DNA of 26,118 bases from a virus, in IMG/VR virus record IMGVR_UViG_3300035487_000484, positions 1 through 26,118 of that record; one strand, 5' to 3'. The position numbers and the translations under genes were made by a program. The notes under the pieces were generated by a model. That model saw nothing but the letters and a program-made list of their open reading frames with translations. It was not told where the DNA came from and did no database searches. Positions 16,534 through 25,230 of this stretch are shown here, one piece after another. Position 1 is the stretch's first letter; each line of letters begins with the position of its first letter.

Positions 16534-18312
16534 TTAAAAATCTAGAATGATTTTAATATCTTCTATTTGTTCTGGAGTTCTTGCAACAGCCCTAATGTTC
16601 TCAGTATATATTATCTCACCAGAGAACGTATTAGCTTCAGGACCAAGGATAGCTTCTATCGTAGCAACAGGAGTTTCGCTGGAGCTGTTCAATAAAATAT
16701 CGTCTTTTGTAAATGCTACATGATTACTATAACTTTGTACACTATTTAGGTAAACACTGTAGAAGGATGAATCAGTTTGCGTCTCATCATCTCTAATATA
16801 TACGATATGGGCATTAGCACCCTGAACAGCATTAACTAACGAAGCACCTTTTCTTGCGATTGCACCGAGAGTAGTTACAAACTCAAGAGTACCAAGTTCT
16901 GCCGCAAGGCGATTTCTTTCATTAGTGATTATATCATTAACCACAAAGGGGTTGACGGGAACATTTCCGTCCATACTTGTGTAAGATATAGTGGCTCTTG
17001 AAGTGAATCGTAATGTTGCGGGACTATTTGATGTATTGGCAATAGATTCGACGGCAACGTGGACATTGTTTGAGTTCACTTTAAGAACGGGATCTTTCAA
17101 TATACTCAAAGTTCTGAATTCAGTATTTGAGGGAATGTAACCAGCACCAGTAGAGGAAACACCTTCACTACCTTTAAACTGAACATTCAGCAAGATTTTA
17201 TCTGCAGCCAGTTCTCTAACCGGATTTGCTCCGTGACCGCCGAGCGGTGACACTACTGCGTTGGCGGTAGCACCAGATCCATGGATTGAGTTGGATGTGA
17301 TAACAGCCTTCGCTCTAGTATATTGCGAGCCGACGCTGATTACTGCTACGTTAGATATAGCACCAGTTGCCGAACTCACTCTACTATATGCTTGAGCATT
17401 ATGACCATCACCAATAATAGTAACTGTTGGTGAAATGATCACTCGCGAGTCTGTATTTGGCGTTGTGGTGAAAGCAGTGTTTACTGTCAATGTTTTGGTT
17501 GCGCCTGACCACTGGGTAATTCTTCTAAGTTGACCAACGCCAGTTCCTGATGAAATGTAAACGCTAGAGCCATTATAGAATCCTTGGATCGGGGAAGCAC
17601 CACCGTCACCTGCTCCTGAAATCTTAAGAGTAGTTCTACCGCCAACCTCAACAACAGCATTAGCAACCTGAAAATATCCAGAACCAAGAGCAACGGTTTC
17701 CACAATCTCAATAGAACCATTTACCGCAGCATTTTGGACTGCTGCTTGGCGCGTCTGCTCTGGTGAAGAATCAGGTGTCACAATAGTCTTCACGGGCATA
17801 TGAACTGATGTTAGAAACTTATCAGCTTCGCCGAGTGAAATAGTGTACATATACTTCCACGTATATCCATCAGATGTTGTGAAAGGAAGCGTGGAGAACC
17901 CTGTAGGTCTTACGGAGGATGCCGAACCCTTATTGTTGTAAAGGCATTTATATACATTATACTGATCAGTAAGAACATAAAATTGCCTGTCAGACATTGT
18001 AGTATCAGTGTCGCGATACATAGCATATACTGTAGAAGCAATCCAATCGTGTCTAGGTACAACATGAGATACACTTCCGACATCAATCTTCTTAGCACCA
18101 ATAAACCTTCTGTGCTGTTCGTAGTGTAAATTCTGTTCGCTGTCTACAACAAAACTTGGGTCTGGCTCAGCCGCCCAGTCAACTGTATTTCCCATTACGG
18201 CATAAAGTATAACTGATTTTTTGCTTGATGATCCATCTACCGCGTTCAAAGCTTTAACAAAAGCCTGTGCATTATTGATGGATAAATCTTTAGTTGCGTA
18301 TCTATAATACAT
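16534..18312 (-). CDS. gp8: Baseplate wedge subunit gp8
   Basis: A 592-residue protein homologous to T4 gp8. Early landmarks are WAAEPDP (46-52), AKKIDVGSVSHVVPRHDW (73-90) and FYVLTDQYNVYKCL (111-124), which match the T4 pattern VIPRRDW and VYRCLD. The C-terminus, GEIIYTENIRAVARTPEQIE, then DIKIILDF, parallels the T4 end GEMIYMENRPPIIMAMDQTE, then EINILFTF. T4 gp8 is 334 residues; the extra length here lies in the middle and contains GSGY-type beta repeats (VALGSGYFQVANAVVEVGG, AVISVGSQYTRAKAVI). In T4, gp8 is a dimer in the outer wedge. The ATG overlaps the gp7 stop (TAATG), with an AGGA ribosome-binding site. T4 gene order is kept. Confidence 0.92.
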   Translation of the reverse strand: MYYRYATKDLSINNAQAFVKALNAVDGSSSKKSVILYAVMGNTVDWAAEPDPSFVVDSEQNLHYEQHRRFIGAKKIDVGSVSHVVPRHDWIASTVYAMYRDTDTTMSDRQFYVLTDQYNVYKCLYNNKGSASSVRPTGFSTLPFTTSDGYTWKYMYTISLGEADKFLTSVHMPVKTIVTPDSSPEQTRQAAVQNAAVNGSIEIVETVALGSGYFQVANAVVEVGGRTTLKISGAGDGGASPIQGFYNGSSVYISSGTGVGQLRRITQWSGATKTLTVNTAFTTTPNTDSRVIISPTVTIIGDGHNAQAYSRVSSATGAISNVAVISVGSQYTRAKAVITSNSIHGSGATANAVVSPLGGHGANPVRELAADKILLNVQFKGSEGVSSTGAGYIPSNTEFRTLSILKDPVLKVNSNNVHVAVESIANTSNSPATLRFTSRATISYTSMDGNVPVNPFVVNDIITNERNRLAAELGTLEFVTTLGAIARKGASLVNAVQGANAHIVYIRDDETQTDSSFYSVYLNSVQSYSNHVAFTKDDILLNSSSETPVATIEAILGPEANTFSGEIIYTENIRAVARTPEQIEDIKIILDF

Positions 18313-21300
18313 TAAGAAATCGATCCTGTCGAGTAATAAACATTAGCTGCAGCTAATCCAGTAGCAGCCCACTGAACTTTAGTGTTCGCGAGAGTGTTGC
18401 TTGATACTATATTTAGCGGAATTCTATAGTACTTCTCAGGAGAAACCTCAATTAATATTGTACCATTATTCGCAAGCTTAGACATGAATGTCGTACTAGT
18501 TCCGACAACATTAAAGTTTGAATTGCTCAACGCTACAGTTCCGCTGCCCTTTCCTCTAGTACTGTTGTTGGCTGATGTAATGACATCCAACGCAACATTA
18601 GAATGCGACTGATACTTGCCAAACAATTTCTGTCCGGAAGGGTGGACCAACTTCAAAGCAATATCTTTATATCGCTTCAGGGCAAGAGGTGAAACAATTT
18701 GATATGAATACTCTTGATAGAAATCACTGTCTTGAATATAACCGCGTTTGGTTGATACATGACTTCTTGATGAAGAATAATATCCTTCCGAGTTTGCTAC
18801 ATTTTTCAGTGTCAATCTCACAACAGCTTGCGTAGCATCTGGGTGAGATGATTCTTGTATACGAACTTGCTCGAGATGATCATATGAGTATCCCGAATCA
18901 ATAACCCGCACACCAGTAATAGTACCATTCGCACCAACGCTTGGAGTGATCTTAGCATTCTGACCCAAAATCCCTTCGTCAACAACTTTAACTATCTTAG
19001 CTGTACCAACGCTAGTTGTTGTCCTAGCATCAACTGTCCCAGGAACTATAGATGAGTCATACTTATTAAGAGTAATGGTTGCGTTGTTAGCGAAAGATAT
19101 ATTTCCTGGATGTCTCTGTAGAAAGTCTTGCCAAATGCGAACAGTTGTTTGGTATGTTCCATTAGCGAGAACTATTGTCTGAGGTGCTAAATTCTTTCCA
19201 GCACCTGCCTTAATTCCTCCACCCGCACCAGTGCTAGTTTGGAATACAGAATCATTAGTATCCAAACCATTTACCTGACTATTTGCGGTTCCCCAATTAG
19301 CATCATCAGACTCAATAGTGATGTAGGACTCACCAACACCAAGAATCGCGATATTAGGTTCAATGACTTGAACGGTCGGAGCAACACTGAATCCATCTCC
19401 ACCAACTTTATTAGAAAGGTTTTCGATTGTTCCGAATGTGGTAGTCTTGAATATCAATGAATCGCTTAATTTTGTATGACGGTTCTCATAAACAGTATTA
19501 GAGGAAGTATACGCTACATTAGCAAGTACCGTTGCCGAACCGACCGCACGGACGCCATCAAGTTCTATGAAGGGAGCCATCGGACCAGTGTGGAACTGAT
19601 TAGATGTGTTCGCGGTATTATTGGCACAAACTCTGTAAGTAGTGAGGTCTCTCCAAACGCCACCCTTACCATAAGCGACGCCAGATAAAGTTGGGTTGAA
19701 AGAATCAGAAACAATTAGAGAGGTATCACTAGCTATGCTAACAATTCTTCGACTAGATTGACCGCCAGCTTTTATGACCCCGCCCACGGCAAAGTCTGTT
19801 GAGAATGTGGTTCCTGAGCCAGTCACAGTATTAGCTGATGTGCTCACCGTACCAGTAAGGGTAGTATTCGCTGTTGGGTTGTGCTCATATCCGTTGACTA
19901 TGTTGGCAACAATCTTCTTAACTACACCGAAGCTATGAGTCACTTCATTTGTCTTGATCATATCGGCTGTATTTGCAGCATAGCTGAATGGGGAGATAGA
20001 AACAAGTTCATCGCCCACGCTTATATTTACTGAAGATAGACGCCCCAGCTGAAGAACGTGGCCACCGACAGTATTACTTTGAAAGGCACTAACAGTTCCG
20101 ACTGACGCGCCAGCTGTGGTGTCGATCTTGACAGTCTCTGAAGTCGCGAAGTTCCTATATGTGTCAACCCGAAGCCAAGTCGCACCAGCTGTCGCGTCAA
20201 CAAGTTCCACAACAATAGCGTTGGCTTGTGATGTCACACCAAATAACGAATCACCAACGCTTATCTGCGCGGAATTTGCTATTCTGATTGCAGCGTTTGC
20301 GTTATCTCGATATACTGAGTTACTAGGCACTTCAGCGTATTCTGGAAACCCGTAGCTCGCTGCGCCAATAATTGTATTGGCAAAGGTATTCATGATGCCA
20401 GTACTTGCGTCAGCATAGGTTACTTTAGCACCGCCAGAGCCATAAGTGTTGTTGGCTCCAATTAAGTTGGTGTTCATAGATATAGCAAATGTGTCGCCAA
20501 TATCAGTTTGTTGTAGATTAAAACTTGCTGGCGATTGCCCGTCACCACCGATAATAGAAATTATCGATTCGCCCTGATCCACACCACCGCCAGAAGAAGT
20601 ATAACCTGAACCGCCATCCGCGATTGAGAATGTGATCGAGCCGCCAAGGTCTATCGTATCAGTTACAACTACTTTACCGAAATCACCAACCTTATCAGAC
20701 AACAAATCAACAACGTCGCCTTTAGAATATTCACCACCAGGAGAAATAATTTCAATTCTAGATATACCAGCTTCAACCAAAGGAACGTGTCCAGTGCTCT
20801 CATCTGTTTGATTCAGAATACGAATTGGTTCTTGGTGGTTGAAGTTACCCTTCACATTAGAAACAATTATCTGCATAACGTCTCTGTTACGAATCACTCT
20901 ACCAACTATATCTTCAACTAATGCTTCAGCGCGTGACTCCTGCCCCTGAATCGTTTTTCCGATAAATTTATAATTATTAATATCGTAAGTTGTTACGAGA
21001 TATTTGTCAAGGTTCCAATCACCATCGGAAACTTTAAGCATTTGATCGGCAGGGTAATTTACCTCAACCGATTCATTGTATATTGTTCTGAACATCAACT
21101 TGTATGATGCTAATGACCCACGAGTTACGTTATAATATTTTACATACTTGGCCATAAGCTTTTTGTCAGCAGCAACTTCATGCGGAACTGATGGCAAAAG
21201 GGTATCTTGGAAATATTGGATATATTCATCAAGAGTTGTGTTGATGTCCCTGCTTTCCTCGAGATTTTGTAATGCGTCAGTCAACTTCCCGTTTTGCTCA

Positions 21301-21407
21301 AGGTACTCGTAGTATGCCTCAATGAAAGCAAGAAAGTTCTCACCTTCTTCCTGAAAGAATGCGGGGAACTGATTCTTTACGATCGACGAAAGTTTAGCTT
21401 TTATCAT
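18312..21407 (-). CDS. gp7: Baseplate wedge subunit gp7
   Basis: A 1031-residue protein, almost the length of T4 gp7 (1032), and placed between gp6 and gp8 as in T4. The N-terminus (VKNQFPAFFQEEGENFLAFI, EAYYEYLEQNGKL) and a following helical region (YVKYYNVTRGSLASYKLMFR) are characteristic of the marine T4-like version. The middle is beta-rich, with GGEYSKGDVV, GGSGYTSSGG and DSGYSYDHLEQVRI motifs. A small module (VTGSGTTFSTDFAVGGVIKA) lies at about 515-580, and a diverged copy (VVGTSTTFMSKLANNGTILI) closes the protein. In T4, gp7 joins the inner wedge (gp6, gp25, gp53) to outer parts. The assignment rests on position, length and N-terminal pattern. The ATG is two bases after the gp6 stop, with a GGTGAG ribosome-binding site. 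Confidence 0.82.
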   Translation of the reverse strand: MIKAKLSSIVKNQFPAFFQEEGENFLAFIEAYYEYLEQNGKLTDALQNLEESRDINTTLDEYIQYFQDTLLPSVPHEVAADKKLMAKYVKYYNVTRGSLASYKLMFRTIYNESVEVNYPADQMLKVSDGDWNLDKYLVTTYDINNYKFIGKTIQGQESRAEALVEDIVGRVIRNRDVMQIIVSNVKGNFNHQEPIRILNQTDESTGHVPLVEAGISRIEIISPGGEYSKGDVVDLLSDKVGDFGKVVVTDTIDLGGSITFSIADGGSGYTSSGGGVDQGESIISIIGGDGQSPASFNLQQTDIGDTFAISMNTNLIGANNTYGSGGAKVTYADASTGIMNTFANTIIGAASYGFPEYAEVPSNSVYRDNANAAIRIANSAQISVGDSLFGVTSQANAIVVELVDATAGATWLRVDTYRNFATSETVKIDTTAGASVGTVSAFQSNTVGGHVLQLGRLSSVNISVGDELVSISPFSYAANTADMIKTNEVTHSFGVVKKIVANIVNGYEHNPTANTTLTGTVSTSANTVTGSGTTFSTDFAVGGVIKAGGQSSRRIVSIASDTSLIVSDSFNPTLSGVAYGKGGVWRDLTTYRVCANNTANTSNQFHTGPMAPFIELDGVRAVGSATVLANVAYTSSNTVYENRHTKLSDSLIFKTTTFGTIENLSNKVGGDGFSVAPTVQVIEPNIAILGVGESYITIESDDANWGTANSQVNGLDTNDSVFQTSTGAGGGIKAGAGKNLAPQTIVLANGTYQTTVRIWQDFLQRHPGNISFANNATITLNKYDSSIVPGTVDARTTTSVGTAKIVKVVDEGILGQNAKITPSVGANGTITGVRVIDSGYSYDHLEQVRIQESSHPDATQAVVRLTLKNVANSEGYYSSSRSHVSTKRGYIQDSDFYQEYSYQIVSPLALKRYKDIALKLVHPSGQKLFGKYQSHSNVALDVITSANNSTRGKGSGTVALSNSNFNVVGTSTTFMSKLANNGTILIEVSPEKYYRIPLNIVSSNTLANTKVQWAATGLAAANVYYSTGSIS

Positions 21408-21409
21408 AA

Positions 21410-23179
21410 TTAAGTCTGCTCACCAACAACATTAATAACAGCGTCAACGGAATCTAACAATAATATTTGCTTCCGTACAGGTATGACATCTAAATTCGCA
21501 GGGGAGACTTTGACTTTCAATTCCAGATCAGAGAACGCTGTTGGCAAAAAGTTCTCAACAGTAACCAGTCCAGTTTCATAGTCAATTGCTCCTGCGCTGG
21601 GAACGATATTGACACGCTCCTTAGTATCATTGTAGCGAAAGATACTCACTTTGCCGAGGCTGTCGTCACCTAAAAATGCCGAGAATCCCTCATATGTAAA
21701 TTCCGAAGAATCCAATGTACCAGTACGGAGAGGATTATTGAAATCTAACGAAACCAGTTCAGCCTTGTTTAAGTTGGGGATGATTCTTTTTTCAATTTTA
21801 ATAGAAGCATCATTGTTTAAGACATGACCTCCAGAGGCATCATCCAAAGTTCTTATGAATCGAGAGAACCTGAGTTTCTTACCAAACCTTCCTAGATTAT
21901 CTGTAGCGAATTTGGCAACAGCCGCACGGGCATTGACCTCAACTGCGCTGTCATTTAATGTAGATTTAGTCACATCATAATATGTGGTTATGGTGGGAAT
22001 AATATATGTGTAGTCAGCGTCAATGATAACTGGGTCAATAGCTAGTGGTGTCCTATCTACTATAGATGTTCTGATTGACTGCTTCCTGCTGCTGGTAGCA
22101 AATTTCTCACCAAAAGGTTTAACCGCAATATACACCTTACCGAATACCGCTGGGGTTGCTAACTCACCGCCATAAGCGATAACGGACTGTAAGTCTGGAT
22201 TTTCAGAAAGAAGAATCCTTTCATAGTCAGCAGCAATAACAGCTCGGTTTTGAGTTTGGTAATTTCTTGGTGCTTGGAATTTTATTGACTCAACTGTTTC
22301 TTGTGGGCGTCCGCCAAGAGCACTAGAAGTCACAGAGGTAATAGTCGCAGCAGTATAAGAAGTGCCGATATTCAAACTATCAATACTGAACGAATCAGCA
22401 CCATTAGTGGCATCACCATTATTCACAAGATAATCCACCTTGACGATATTGCCAGCTTTCAAAGTCTTGCCCAAAGAACCAGAACCAAATATTATTTCGT
22501 ATTTCTCATCAGCAGATTCCTCTATGAAATAGATTGGAGATGTGGAATATACTTGGGTGATATTTGATGCTTTGTAGAATTCAACAACAGTACTATCAGC
22601 AGAAGATTCTTGAACAGATACAGTGATACTTGTAGAATCAACTCCAGCATTAGGAATAATGTATCTAACAGGATTAGATGAACTCACAGTCCACGTGTGC
22701 GCCAGAGGCTCACCTTCTTTAATTGTCAAAGAACCATTAAACACGCCAGCCGAAGTCGCTGCGATATTAGTGGCTTTGGGGGTGACGTATGTGTATGTCA
22801 CATCATCAACAGTTGTCGTGAACTTGGAGTTCTTAGGAACAGTAATTTGAATGATCGTTGAGTCAACACCTGTTACGCTAATGGCGATTTCAGCCTGCGA
22901 GCCTACAGATGAGACCGGAACATAACCCAGCTCTTTAGCGCGGGAAACTACAGAGTCTCTTTGCTGCGCTGTGTCCAAGAACATTTCATTACCGACCATA
23001 TTCAAATAATATGCATTATAATGAGTATTGTATGCCAGAACGTCAAGGAGGACAGCCATGGCTGAACCCTCAAAACTATAGTCTTTAAACTGGTCTTGGG
23101 TGCTTAAATAAGTTTTTAGATTTTTTCGTATATCGTCAAAATCTAACTCTGATACTTGTAAGTATGTGTTTGCTGACAT
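21410..23179 (-). CDS. gp6: Baseplate wedge subunit gp6
   Basis: A 589-residue protein of the gp6/gpJ wedge family (T4 gp6 is 660). The N-terminal region is diagnostic: LDFDDIRKNLKTYLSTQDQF (13-32), YSFEGSAMAVLLDVLAYNTH (34-53), YYLNMVGNEMFLDTAQQRDS and VVSRAKELGYVP. The middle has the typical RPQETVESIKFQAPRNYQTQ and AVIAADYERILL segments, and the core fold continues to VYIAVKPFGEKF. In T4, gp6 forms the continuous inner ring of the baseplate and drives the change from dome to star shape. The ATG overlaps the gp25 stop by one base (TAATG), with an AGAGTCAGGTA ribosome-binding region. The N-terminal pattern, length and place in gp25-gp6-gp7-gp8 make the call secure. Confidence 0.95.
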   Translation of the reverse strand: MSANTYLQVSELDFDDIRKNLKTYLSTQDQFKDYSFEGSAMAVLLDVLAYNTHYNAYYLNMVGNEMFLDTAQQRDSVVSRAKELGYVPVSSVGSQAEIAISVTGVDSTIIQITVPKNSKFTTTVDDVTYTYVTPKATNIAATSAGVFNGSLTIKEGEPLAHTWTVSSSNPVRYIIPNAGVDSTSITVSVQESSADSTVVEFYKASNITQVYSTSPIYFIEESADEKYEIIFGSGSLGKTLKAGNIVKVDYLVNNGDATNGADSFSIDSLNIGTSYTAATITSVTSSALGGRPQETVESIKFQAPRNYQTQNRAVIAADYERILLSENPDLQSVIAYGGELATPAVFGKVYIAVKPFGEKFATSSRKQSIRTSIVDRTPLAIDPVIIDADYTYIIPTITTYYDVTKSTLNDSAVEVNARAAVAKFATDNLGRFGKKLRFSRFIRTLDDASGGHVLNNDASIKIEKRIIPNLNKAELVSLDFNNPLRTGTLDSSEFTYEGFSAFLGDDSLGKVSIFRYNDTKERVNIVPSAGAIDYETGLVTVENFLPTAFSDLELKVKVSPANLDVIPVRKQILLLDSVDAVINVVGEQT

Positions 23180-23580
23180 TACCTGACTCTTTCTAGTATG
23201 ACATCTAAGATGACTGGTTCGGGATCGTTGATTATCATAAATGCTACGGAAACGATAAGTGCGTGTGTCTCAGGACTTTCTTCTACAAGTACTGCGACAA
23301 TATCTGCGCGAGGTTCGTAGTTTGTGATAACCTCTCGGATAGCACGCTCCATTTGTTGTTTTATTGCTGGAGTGAAAAGTTCAAAGAGATAATACCGAAT
23401 GCTACATCCGATATTTGATTTGAATGGTCTTTCGAAATAATCAGTCAACACAAGGGACTTAACAGATTGTCGCACTGAGTCCCTATTAGTTTTCCGAGAT
23501 ACAGCCTGAGTGATAGGATGAGCATAGAACCCCAAATCCAGATCACTGAAGATTTCTTTATTTTTAGTCTTGCCAGCCAT
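23179..23580 (-). CDS. gp25: Baseplate wedge subunit gp25
   Basis: A 133-residue protein, matching T4 gp25 (132). Motifs are FSDLDLGFYAHP (11-22), DYFERPFKSNIGCSIRYYLF (47-66) and NYEPRADI with the conserved EPR triplet (89-91). It closes with a VAFMIINDPEPVILDVILER strand pattern. The family includes type VI secretion TssE and sits in the inner wedge, where it contacts gp6 and helps nucleate sheath assembly. The older label acidic lysozyme is not supported by structure of the family. An AGAGAG ribosome-binding site precedes the ATG. It follows the Hc1-like gene by 11 bases, so both may be read from the late promoter at 23859. Confidence 0.95.
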   Translation of the reverse strand: MAGKTKNKEIFSDLDLGFYAHPITQAVSRKTNRDSVRQSVKSLVLTDYFERPFKSNIGCSIRYYLFELFTPAIKQQMERAIREVITNYEPRADIVAVLVEESPETHALIVSVAFMIINDPEPVILDVILERVR

Positions 23581-23591
23581 ATCTCTCTACT

Positions 23592-23762
23592 TTATGTGTT
23601 CTTAGATTCTTGTATCTCTTTGCGTCTGTCTTTACACAACTTACTTATTTCTGCTAATGCCTTTCTTGCTCTGGTGCCAGCCGCTTTATTACCAGATTCA
23701 AACTTTTCACTTTCAGCTGTGTACGTTTCGAATAAATTTGTTAAACTATCGTGAGTATTCAT
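23592..23762 (-). CDS. Hc1/histone-H1-like small protein
   Basis: I take ATG 23762 as the start, preceded by AAAGG at good spacing; an in-frame TTG at 23786 would add eight residues. The 56-residue product, MNTHDSLTNLFETYTAESEK to QESKNT, has the pattern ESEKFESGNKAAGTRARKAL, then AEISKLCKDRRKEI. This resembles the N-terminal helical part of chlamydial Hc1 (ERGNKAAxxRVR...K..K..RK). It is highly charged and helical and has no membrane segment. Hc1-like small proteins are known from marine phages, and a DNA-binding role is usually assumed but is unproven here. It lies oddly between hub and wedge genes and has its own late promoter. Confidence 0.75.
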   Translation of the reverse strand: MNTHDSLTNLFETYTAESEKFESGNKAAGTRARKALAEISKLCKDRRKEIQESKNT

Positions 23763-23858
23763 AAAATAAACCTTTACTTTTTTCAATAATATAGTATAAT
23801 AGAAATGTAACCCTTTAAATGTATATCAACTGTTCTAATTAAGCATCAATTGATAATC

Positions 23859-23866
23859 TATTTATA
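23859..23866 (-). promoter_or_regulatory. T4-type late promoter, exact TATAAATA
   Basis: Minus-strand TATAAATA in the non-coding gap 23763-23874, nine bases past the stop of the 145-residue gene and 96 bases upstream of the Hc1-like ATG. It probably drives the Hc1-like gene and the wedge genes. The perfect palindrome ATCAATTGAT (23845-23854) lies at about the predicted transcription start. Confidence 0.8.
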
Positions 23867-23874
23867 AGAGTAAC

Positions 23875-24312
23875 TTAGAACGATTCTACTGTAATGATGT
23901 CTCCATTAGAAGTAGCATCAATAAAATTAACGGTAGACCCACCGACAGCAGTAAAATCAGTATTAGCCACCAGCCTGATGCCATTCAAATAAGCACCGAC
24001 CTTCCCAGCAGTATATGTTAGAGTAGTGCCATCATCATCTGTACCAGAGAATGAGTTGGCACTATTTGTTGAGGTGAATGTGAAAGTCTTGAAGGTGGAA
24101 ACCGCATCCGAGACTCCTGAGATACCAGATGTATTAAGACGCATCTTAACAACACCGTTCAGCTTGAATACCAACTCACCAGATTCGTTGACGATAACCC
24201 AATCGCCGAATACTAGTTGTCCACCTATCGTGCCTACGCTTGTCGTATTGGCAACTTCAATGCCTCCAATTTTAAGCGAGAAGGTTGATTCGTCTAATAA
24301 TTTAATGGCCAT
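23875..24312 (-). CDS. Fibre-like virion protein in the hub cluster, function unknown
   Basis: A 145-residue beta-rich protein. Residues 31-60 (QLVFGDWVIVNESGELVFKL onward) resemble fibre head sequences. The C-terminus (YTAGKVGAYLNGIRLVANTD, then FTAVGGSTVNFIDAT and SNGDIITVESF) matches a domain repeatedly found at the ends of phage tail-fibre and tail proteins (VxxxLNGVRL..xxDFTA..GxxVxLxxAxxxGDxIxVxxF). The ATG is ten bases after the gp5-like stop, and its ribosome-binding site AGGTGAT overlaps that stop codon. Being directly after the spike gene, it could be a small hub-attached decoration or a tail-tip protein. I know no T4 counterpart. Confidence 0.75.
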   Translation of the reverse strand: MAIKLLDESTFSLKIGGIEVANTTSVGTIGGQLVFGDWVIVNESGELVFKLNGVVKMRLNTSGISGVSDAVSTFKTFTFTSTNSANSFSGTDDDGTTLTYTAGKVGAYLNGIRLVANTDFTAVGGSTVNFIDATSNGDIITVESF

Positions 24313-24322
24313 TAATCATCAC

Positions 24323-25222
24323 CTATTGTGGCTTGCTGGAAATACCAGCAGCTAGTCCTTCGGTATCTTTATGAGTATGACCCTTACCAGATATTCCTGC
24401 CGAAACGTGATCACCTGATGCGGTAGAGGTTCCAGTAATATTCAGATCGCCTGTCAAGTTTATATCACCAGTCCAGTTTGTCGTTGGTGTATTGACAGTA
24501 GTAGTTCCCGCAACTGTAATATTCGTGTCGCCATCTACATATATAGTAACATTCCCTTTGACATGTAATTTATCATCACCAGCTGTTACTGTGTAATTGT
24601 CTTTAACAACTTTTGTAACTTTAGTTCCATCTGGGTATATCTCATAAAATGAACCGCTTTTATGAAACTCTTTAATTCTTTCCGCGTCAGCAGTGTCATC
24701 ATATTCCTTATAGTGACCTGACTCCGTCGACTTGACGTGGTTCATTGGGTACACAGGATTATAAGGCGAGACCGGAGTATCTATTTTATCAACCTCTGGG
24801 ATAATGGCTGGTATTGCTACCCCACGTGCCCTTGAGTTGACATCAGACTCGTCAAGATATTTTGGATACACCCCATTGGGATCATTGAACCCAATATTTG
24901 GATTTGAGCTTGTATTCGGTGCACCTGCCAAAGTGCCGACAATAGCAGGTTCTTGAGCGCGGTCTCCATCAATGAAGAATCCAACAACCCAAGAACCTTC
25001 TACCATTCCTGTCGGGGATATTCCTATTCCGCTGATCGAAGCAGATTCTATGCTATTGATTGGCGTTGCCCAAGGAAGGCTATCGGTAGGAATTTGGTCT
25101 TTGTCTTCTGAGTGCAATCCGAATGTGCGGACTCTCACCCTCCCGAGCTGGGCTGGATCATTCCTATCTTCGACAACTCCAATAAACCAAACGAAGTCAC
25201 CCTTACCGATAAATTGTCTCAT
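24323..25222 (-). CDS. gp5: Baseplate hub spike, gp5-like, without lysozyme domain
   Basis: A 299-residue protein. Residues 9-100 fit the N-terminal OB-fold of gp5/gpV/VgrG spikes: VVEDRNDPAQLGRVRVRTFG, LPWATP and GSWVVGFFIDGDRAQEPAIVG. Residues 158-190 (YPMNHVKSTESGH, then EYDDTADAERIKEFHKSG) are the conserved entry to the C-terminal spike. From about 200 on come short V/I-G beta-helix repeats (VKGNVTIYVDGDTNITVAGT). The tip has GHTHKDTEG, an H-x-H that in P2 gpV-type spikes binds iron. T4 gp5 is 575 residues and carries a lysozyme domain between OB and beta-helix; here only about 55 residues fill that place. As a trimer it should form the membrane-piercing needle under the gp27-like hub. 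Ribosome-binding site AAGGTAG. Confidence 0.88.
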   Translation of the reverse strand: MRQFIGKGDFVWFIGVVEDRNDPAQLGRVRVRTFGLHSEDKDQIPTDSLPWATPINSIESASISGIGISPTGMVEGSWVVGFFIDGDRAQEPAIVGTLAGAPNTSSNPNIGFNDPNGVYPKYLDESDVNSRARGVAIPAIIPEVDKIDTPVSPYNPVYPMNHVKSTESGHYKEYDDTADAERIKEFHKSGSFYEIYPDGTKVTKVVKDNYTVTAGDDKLHVKGNVTIYVDGDTNITVAGTTTVNTPTTNWTGDINLTGDLNITGTSTASGDHVSAGISGKGHTHKDTEGLAAGISSKPQ

Positions 25223-25230
25223 GCGCTACC

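Noticed and set aside
23763-23786. TTG start giving a 64-residue Hc1-like protein
   Set aside because: The ATG at 23762 has a better ribosome-binding site (AAAGG), and the N-terminal extension shows no family resemblance.
23787-23858. A host-type sigma-70 promoter before the Hc1-like gene (TATACT and TTGATA-like boxes)
   Set aside because: The boxes do not have 16-18 base spacing, and the region is simply A/T-rich. The late promoter beside it explains expression better.
24650-24920. A lysozyme domain in the gp5-like spike
   Set aside because: The stretch between OB-fold and spike is only about 55 residues and has no muramidase motif.
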